This document shows positions 57,300-64,000 of a stretch of 64,000 bases of DNA, piece by piece. The notes beneath the pieces are model-generated. The model had not been told where the DNA came from. It saw only the letters and a list, made by a program, of their open reading frames with translations, and ran no database searches. The first letter of the stretch is position 1; each line of letters begins with the position of its first letter. Origin of the DNA: Timema cristinae (Eukaryota; Arthropoda; Insecta; Phasmatodea; Timematidae); assembly GCA_039000515.1 (NCBI GenBank), contig JBCFYV010000024.1, positions 18,907,541 through 18,971,540 of the forward strand, written 5' to 3'. A program made the translations under genes and the position numbers.

Positions 57300-57720
57300 T
57301 TTTATAAAATTCTAGAGATGGGTTCTTAAATCCTTAAGGATATTTGAGATTTGAAGATTCGAGGCTCAAATCCTTAAAAAAAAAAGACTTTTAAATTTTT
57401 CAAGTAAAATTGGTTTTAGAGCTCTAATACTGCTTAATGGTGTTTAAGAACCAACATAAATATAGGACAAATTCAACAACCAGGCCCCATACAAGTAATT
57501 TAACACTAAATTGAATGTATAAATGTTATAATGAATTAATCATAAGAAAGAATATTCACATTTAGTTACTATTTGTATTTTTTCTTATTTTCTTATATTT
57601 ATATTTCTTCTTGTGTTCATAATTTTTCCCAGGATTCATATTCAGATTCAAAGGTAAATTGGATATTCTGATTAGAGATTTAGATTTGTAAAATAATGGA
57701 TTCAACTAAACTCTAAAAAA
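57300..57720. repeat. dispersed repeat, inverted relative to 25560-25950
   Basis: See the partner copy for matching blocks. This copy also has short inner inverted segments (AAATCCTTAAGGATATTTGA near 57327). Confidence 0.5.
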
Positions 57721-59172
57721 TATATTTTCAACTTTGTTGCAAAGTATGGATCCACATTTTCATAACTACATCAAACTTAGTAAAAATGAGTGTTTTGTTA
57801 AATATCTGGCAGTATATGTAAGTTGACCTTGCTCTCAGAGTATTTTATGCAACCAAACCTTCAATTGGTTTAGGTTATGTTCTGCATTAAAATGTATAAA
57901 GACATACTTATGGTCAAGTAAGTCAGAAAATCACCTAAATTTCTTGGCCATGCTCATTATATCAGAACTTATGCTAAAAGTGACTATGAAAGCATCATGC
58001 TGCCTTTGCTAAGAAATCTTGATAAAAGATCACCCAGGAGAGAGACTGGGTAAGTTTCATTGCTCACAGCAACATTTTTCAACTCAAAGGATAAAATGGC
58101 AATGGCCTAGTTTGGTGAAACACAATATATTATTCTGTAACTGGGGACAAACAATGTGCATTTTACTATCAAATGAGTGCTTATATTTTTAAGAAAATGA
58201 ACACAGTCATGGATTTTAATAAAGTTGTGAATTATGATAGAAAGTTAAAAACATATTTTACCAGAGAAAAAACTAAATCATTTGTACTACCAAAAAACAA
58301 ACTTTCTTATATTGTTTTCCACATAAAAAAATAAATAAAATGTCAGTGCAATATCACCAAAAAAAAGGGCTTTTGCAAGTGCTAACGATCAGCTCATCTC
58401 AGTAAAAAAATGTAACAATAAGCCTATGTGAGAGTAACAGTTTAAATGCAAAAATCTATGGGCAGGAAATGATAATTTCTTTAAGAAACAAGAAACACCT
58501 CTTATTTAAACAATATTATTTAATAGCCTGCTATATAAATCTTCGATTAAAATGCTATTTACTTCCATTTTTTAGTTAGGTTATAGCAATTAGTTACAAT
58601 TTACTTAAAGCTTCAAATTTAAAAAGTGATAAAACAGTTCAAATAATTGACTTAATTATTTATAAAAATATAACATGAAATGCCTATGAAGATTAGGCTC
58701 TATATAATAAAAATATTCCAGCAACTGGAATCCTAAAATGATATAATGATAATTCATGACACAGGGAAAAAAAAAAGCTATTACCATTATGCAGTCTAGT
58801 TCACACTAATAAACACTGTCTTTTACAGTATGTACTCAATATGTTAAAGATGTGATGAAAAAAATGGGAAACAATACAGAAGAGAACAATTAGAAATAAG
58901 TATAGTTAAACATGTTTCACACTAATAAAAACCATGTACCAACAAAGTAGTATACTCATAAAAAAAAAGTTCATAAACTATAAACAATCAAACATATCTA
59001 ATCAACCACAATTCCATGATTACAATACACCACACATTGTAAATGTAGATTTAAAATACACTAAATCAAATAAAGGGCACAAAAGTAATGCAAAAACTAA
59101 CACATTCAGGGACATGCACAAGAATTTCTGCTGGAAAGGAAGTGGGGTTCAAGATTCAAAATAATTTAACAT
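57721..59172. other. unassigned AT-rich sequence
   Basis: About 1.4 kb, probably intron of RapGEF1. No further exon recognised. Confidence 0.3.
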
Positions 59173-59173
59173 G

Positions 59174-59600
59174 TACAGTGAAACTTTGTTTATCCAGACC
59201 AAACAGGACATAGAGTGATCCGAAATAACAGAAAACCGGAGATTGTATACAAATCAGAAATAACAAATATTTGTTGTTGTAATGACCTTGCCGTCTACAT
59301 ACGCATGCATGCAACCTCCATAGAGAAAGGGAGGGCGGGGATTGATCCAAACAAGGTTAGTATGCGATCACCCTTAGACAACAAACCCCACTGGCTAGTA
59401 ATTCAAAACACAATCTTCGAATCAATGACTGGTTAATCATACTATAGGATGAAAATAATTTTAAAATATGTATAATACTGTATTCATATTATTTTTTAAT
59501 GTAACACATTAATAAAAACCCAGTTTTTTTTAAAAGAGGTTCGGTCTAGCTGGAAATATGGATCATCGAGATCTGGATGGACAAGATTTTACCATATTAC
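59174..59600. mobile_element. pogo/Tigger-like fragment
   Basis: CAGTGAAACTTTGTTTATCC at 59174, preceded by TA, resembles a Tigger terminus. TCGGTCTAGCTGGAAATATG near 59542 could be an inner inverted segment. A possible distant partner is TTTATCAAACAAAGTTC at 62392, but this is not established. Confidence 0.35.
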
Positions 59601-60011
59601 CATTGTATTAAATTTGTAAAATTTTTCTTAAAGCTTAAATTCTAGCTGATGTGGATGCTTTGCTAAATTGTCTAGTACATCATCTGGAGGAATTGAAATA
59701 TCTATATAATGCTAAATCGCCAACCCTCCATATTTGCCTGTGGACATACACCTGCCACATGCCCATAAATTATATACTAGTGTAATATGTACATTTCAAA
59801 ACTTACTTGTAAGTATAAAGAATAAAATATATACATTTATTTAGTTGTTTTAACTTTTCAAAATATTAAAACTGTAGTCAAACCATTAATTTAACAAAGC
59901 AGACCTACACAACTAGAGACTCCTGTGAAAAGTTACATTTTATTATATGTCAATATTTGGAAGTTCTGATTCAAATATAAATGTTTCATTCAAATTTGGA
60001 CTGTCTAAATT

Positions 60012-60108
60012 ATGATTAGAAGGTGACTTTATTCTGAGAAATCTATTTATTATACTAGAAAGTGACTTATTCCAAGAAATCTACCTATTGTAATAGAAGG
60101 TTACTTGG
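60012..60108. repeat. short tandem repeat, about 45 bp unit
   Basis: AGAAGGTGACTTTATTCTGA, AGAAAGTGACTTATTCCAAG and AGAAGGTTACTTGGTACTAA start three successive units, each with AGAAATCTA-TATTGTA-type ends. Confidence 0.65.
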
Positions 60109-60404
60109 TACTAAAACATATTTTGCAGTGTAGATGACAATAATCTTTTACAAATTAATAAAATCTGAAACCTTAACTAGACCATTAATTCATTTATAAT
60201 AAGTTCAGGAATCCCAGGTTCAATTCCCAGAACAGCCAAGAAAAGTACCATTAGAAAAATTAGATGTTCCCATGTAAGAGTGCTAAATTGATTATTTTCT
60301 AATATTAAGTTAGTGTGTAAATAGTATGCTAATGTAATAAGTCGATTTATAAAGTGTATATAAAAGAACCCTTTTAAAAATATAATTGGTTTTTTTCTGT
60401 CTTT

Positions 60405-60640
60405 GTTCTGGTAGCTCACATCAGAGGGCATACAAACTAAATGTCAGGATCATTTGATCTGGTTTGCTGGGGAGGTCAAGGTTCAAATCCCAACAGAAAT
60501 ATCATGGGTAGGTGATTCCTAAATAGTTCCTTACCTTTCCCCACACAAAAGGTGGGTATATTTTCTCTAAATTCTACCCATCCCAATATTATAGTCAAAT
60601 ACAAATAGCTTGAATAGGTAATAAGACGCAGTGAAGTAAA
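60405..60640 (+). repeat. tRNA-derived SINE, family A
   Basis: GGTCAAGGTTCAAATCCCAA B box, TTCCTAAATAGTTCCTTACC middle, tail AGCTTGAATAGGTAATAAGA then GCAGTGAAGTAAAAC. Confidence 0.65.
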
Positions 60641-60977
60641 ACTTTAAAAACCTGGTAGCCCGGTGCAGAAATATAAACTTTTGGAATAAAGAGGGAATAA
60701 AATTTAGTTTACAGCCTTGTTGATATACAGAATAAGGATATACCAGCAGAAGAGTTAGCAAAATGCAAGTTATTCGCAATTGCTATCAAAATCAATTGTT
60801 ATCCAAAATTATACATTTTGCATATCTTATTATTGTTATCTTCTGTTATGTTTTGTCTGTTTGAAAGTGTGAGGTGAGGTATTGTGTAGAAGCCAAATTA
60901 TAAAATGTCACAAAAAATTCAAGCACAAGCCTCTGCTTTCAACTACAGTGTCAAATTGAAAACATTGTTATCATGAA

Positions 60978-61780
60978 CAGGGCCGGTTCATGCCCTTTTT
61001 GCCACCCTAGGCAAAGCATTAAAATATCGCCCTTCCCTCTCAAGAGATAAAAAACTTTATGATTTTGCTATCAATATAAATTAATATATTTACCCAAAAA
61101 TACAAATTAAAAATATAATTATATAGAAACAACAGCATAAAAATAATTTTTCATGCTTTAGCCTTAGCAAACGGTTATTTTTTTAGTTATGTTTTTATTT
61201 AGCACCGCTTCTTACAACTCGTTCAGGTTATACGATTAAGTACTAATTACACTAATTGAATAAGAATTGGGAATGTTGAATTTAGAGGAAGTGAACCCAG
61301 ATTTGTGTGGAGGAAGAGTGGAAACCCATCTAATAAAAACCACTCCCAGTTCACCCGAGCGAGATTCAAACCTCGATCTCCCCATCCTTGGCAGCTTAGC
61401 TCTATACAAAACTAGCGTGTTGACCAACTACGCCACCGAGGTGGGTAGCAAACTGTTCTGTTAATTCTTTGAACTTGTGTTTGGTATATTTAAGATTCAC
61501 AAAAGATAAGTGCAAGTCTGATAAATCTTTATTGAAGCAGAGAGCTTCAAATTAAGGTTTTAAGTTTTAACTTTGAATAACTTCTCTTATCGCTAAAAAC
61601 TGCTACTAACAGAAATATGGTTGCTATTCTAAATGCATCTCTTTAAATAATTATCTTCTTTTGACATGACCTACATCCTTACTTCATGAGTAATAAATAA
61701 TTTTTTTTTTTTAATTTACCTTACCTCAGTTTTTTCACCTTTCTGAATCTGCCACCCTAGGTAAAAACTACCTACCCTGT
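60978..61780. mobile_element. possible hAT-like element interrupted by a SINE
   Basis: It starts CAGGGCCGGTTCATGCCCTT with GCCACCCTAGGC and ends with GCCACCCTAGGTAAAAAC and CCTACCCTG. Subterminal GCCACCCTAGG is in direct, not inverted, orientation, so the structure is uncertain. A family A SINE sits inside. Confidence 0.3.
61199..61446 (-). repeat. tRNA-derived SINE, family A, full length
   Basis: On the plus strand it is inverted: AGCACCGCTTCTTACAACTC then TTCAGGTTATACG (tail), AGAGTGGAAACCCATC (middle), TTCAAACCTCGATCTCCCC (B box), AACTACGCCACCGAGGTGGG (head). Confidence 0.85.
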
Positions 61781-62154
61781 GACCCCCCTCAAACCCCCCT
61801 CCCACCCCCACCTACCACACATACATACACATATTTCCAGGTTGTCTTTCTTCCTTGGCATTTAATTACATTACTTTACAATGTTTATGTTTTACAGGTA
61901 ATATGCAGGATATGAATAGTGTTGAGACTAGCCGGCAGATGTCAAATTCAAATTTAGTGAATAAAATAAGAGACAGAAAAGTGATTTGGATAATCTCGAT
62001 ATTAGCCAGCAAGACTTGGATAATGTTGAATACTAATTGTAAAACTAACCACATATCAATATGGATATTTTGGAACATTATTTTGATCTAGGACATGAAA
62101 TTTTATCGTGGCAATGCACTAACATTTGAAATACCTCAATGTGATAATTTAATT

Positions 62155-62255
62155 TTCCACTAAACTAGCCTAAACTAACCCAACTTAACTTAATCTAACC
62201 AAACATAGCTTAATCTCACCTTACCTAACCTAACAAACCTAAACTCAACCCTAGA
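62155..62255. repeat. degenerate CCTAA (telomere-type) repeat patch
   Basis: About 90 bp of CTAACC-like pentamers, for example CTTACCTAACCTAACAAACC, mixed with CTTAAC and CTAAAC variants. TTAGG is the ancestral arthropod telomere unit. Here it is interstitial and strongly degenerate. Confidence 0.5.
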
Positions 62256-63090
62256 AGTTGACATTATCCTAGTGCGGATTAATAGTGCCAATATTATCCA
62301 GATAAACTTCAAAAAGCATTGTTCGATCGCCTCTCACTTAACATTATACATATATTTATGATAATCTAATCATTATCTGGATAATCTTGACTTTATCAAA
62401 CAAAGTTCAAACTTAACATGTAGCATATACATTTAGTATGTCTGTATTTAAATAAATATACATTTGTGAAGAGTATAATATGTTGTTGGTTTATTGAATA
62501 AACATTTATACAAATAGTACCTATTTAGATCTATCAGAAAATAAATTATTAGTTATTACACAGAAAATAGCACAAACAAACATAAAATATTCTAATATTC
62601 TTCAAAACATTTTTCACCATCTTTAATACACCTAAAAAATTATATGCATACAAACCTTCAAGTGTTGATCACTTCAAGCATAAAAAAATAAATCAAATAG
62701 AAGTGTACAAAGAAAATTAATAATACAAAACTTGTGAAGAAATGTCATCAAGTTATAAGAAATATTATTGGTGTGTGACAAACCACCACACCAAATTATC
62801 AACTTTATTAACAAAGATTTGTAAATAGCATATTATATTATTAATTTGGCATATTTTTTTAGATCTTCAAATATGGCACAACTATTATTAGAGGAGTTAA
62901 AAGAAAAAGAAACGATCCATACCTTATAAATAGAATAAACACAAATTGAAATTTTGCAACAAATATGTTGGCCTTGTCAACATCAAGAGAAGTAAAGTGT
63001 TAAGTATTTAATACCCGACTGTGCCTAGTTGAAACTATAACTTAGGTAGTGGTATTATTAAATCACTATCATCAGCATTTTACTTTTTTT
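62256..63090. other. unassigned AT-rich sequence
   Basis: Nothing recognised beyond a short CTGGATAATCTTGACTTTAT piece at 62380. Confidence 0.3.
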
Positions 63091-63092
63091 AA

Positions 63093-63360
63093 TTATTATT
63101 ATTATTATTATTATTTAGCAGCTCGTCTTACTACCCATTCGGGTTATACGCTTAAGTACTAATTACACTAATGGATTAGGAATTGGGAAGGTTGAATTAA
63201 AGGAAGTGAACCCGCATTAGCGTGGAGGAAGAGTGGAAAACCATTTAGGAAAAACCACCCCTAGTTCACCCGACCGAGATTCGAACCTCCATCTGCCCGT
63301 CCTCAGCAGTCGGTCTCAACAAAACAAGCGCATTAGCCAACTACGCCACAGAGGCGGGTA
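63093..63360 (-). repeat. tRNA-derived SINE, family A, with ATT tail
   Basis: Inverted on the plus strand: ATT run (63093-63115), AGCTCGTCTTACTACCCATT (tail), GAGTGGAAAACCATTTAGG, GATTCGAACCTCC (B box), AACTACGCCACAGAGGCGGG (head). Flanking TTACTTTTTTT and GTACTTTTTTTT suggest a target duplication. Confidence 0.88.
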
Positions 63361-63369
63361 CTTTTTTTT

Positions 63370-63700
63370 TAATCAAAAATTGACATCTGGATAAGGGAAT
63401 CGAACTCAGGATCTTAGTACGCCAATGCTTTGACCCCTGAGCTATCCAGGAGTTGTCCCATGCCTTGGGTCATTCTTCACTCATATTTAGGGCAGAGTGT
63501 GATGGGCGCTTGGAAATTGTCAGTTACAATTTTCGCACGCCCATCACAGACCCTGCCTTAAAAAATTTGAGTGAAGAATGACCTGGGCACAGGATGACTC
63601 TTGGATAGCTTAGTGATTAGAGCAGTGACATACTAAATCAAAGGTCCAGGGTTTGATTCAGTGTCCAGGTGCCATTTTTCAATTTAAAGAATAGCTATAA
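63370..63700. repeat. two family C SINEs in a head-to-head palindrome
   Basis: The left copy is inverted (GGGAATCGAACTCAGGATC, CCCTGAGCTATCCAGGAG). The right copy is direct (CTTGGATAGCTTAGTGATTA, CCAGGGTTTGATTC). The inner part is also inverted: GGTCATTCTTCACTCA with TGAGTGAAGAATGACC and GTGTGATGGGCG with CGCCCATCACAG. Palindrome centre about 63526. Confidence 0.8.
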
Positions 63701-63794
63701 CCATAGTTAAAAAAATATATTGGCTTGAATATTTAACCCATCATTTAATTATTTTTTTTTTTAAAACGATGTTTGAATTTTATTAGATTGATGT

Positions 63795-64000
63795 GCGCTA
63801 GTCGTCTTGAGCTCGACTGCTGAGGACGGGGAGATCGAGGTTCGAATCTCGGTCGGGTGAACTGGGGGTGGTTTTTCCTAAATGGTTTTCCACTTTCCCT
63901 CCACGCAAATGCCGGTTCACTTCCTCTAATTCAATGTTCCCAATTCCTAAATCCATTAACGTAATTAGTACTTAAAGCGTATAACCCGAACAGGTAGTAA
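63795..64000 (+). repeat. tRNA-derived SINE, family A, cut by window end
   Basis: GCGCTAGTCGTCTTGAGCTC, GAGGTTCGAATCTCGGTCGG, CCTAAATGGTTTTCCACTT and ATAACCCGAACAGGTAGTA are all present. The first bases of the head are missing and the terminal tail runs past the window. Confidence 0.88.

Noticed and set aside
18221..64000. A CRISPR array from the evenly spaced repeats
   Set aside because: The GGCC units are contiguous without unique spacers and the other repeats are dispersed SINEs. The DNA is eukaryotic.

Overview
The window reads as AT-rich, repeat-dense nuclear DNA from an animal, most probably an arthropod. The evidence is introns with GT/AG borders, a C3G/RapGEF1 gene with an arthropod-like C-terminus, tRNA-derived SINEs, decayed non-LTR retrotransposons, and many hAT, pogo/Tigger and Harbinger-type DNA transposon remnants. 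I cannot name the species. No prokaryotic or viral gene organisation is visible.

Two host genes can be supported. At the left end, 3218-3652 (+) is a complete single-exon TMEM242 homologue, a small two-helix protein of the mitochondrial inner membrane. On the minus strand, 33916-56670 holds the 3' ten coding exons of RapGEF1 (C3G), the Rap1 guanine nucleotide exchange factor. All ten exons keep phase and give 578 residues: a Crk-type SH3-binding proline motif, the RasGEF N-terminal module, the CDC25 catalytic domain and the stop. The 5' part of the gene must lie beyond 56670, in sequence I could not resolve or outside the window. A 15-nt microexon (42017-42031) is flanked by a 2.2 kb and a 12.3 kb intron. 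The 12.3 kb intron is packed with transposon debris.

Layout: 1-2340 degenerate tandem repeat, CpG-rich patch and non-LTR remnant; 2341-3660 hAT-like element then TMEM242; 4-13 kb SINEs and hAT remnants, including a hAT-type element filled with minisatellite (10173-11854) and a foldback MITE (12808-13009); 15241-17706 a 2.47 kb long-TIR element with a broken ORF of a recurrent arthropod transposon protein; 18-20 kb SINEs, one with perfect 17-bp target duplications; 21420-22530 a 1.1 kb near-perfect palindrome; 23-33 kb mostly featureless AT-rich DNA with MITEs, a palindrome and a minisatellite; 33.9-56.7 kb RapGEF1; 56.7-64 kb upstream intron or flank with more SINEs, a TTAGG-like patch and an inverted SINE pair.

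The two genes are not evidently linked in function. Most of the interest is in the mobile-element layer: long palindromes able to make hairpin RNA, chimeric SINEs sharing one tail, GGCC-rich iterated arrays, and a Tigger-like MITE ending a few bases from a RapGEF1 splice donor. All alignments were made by eye, so repeat edges are approximate unless a target duplication is given.
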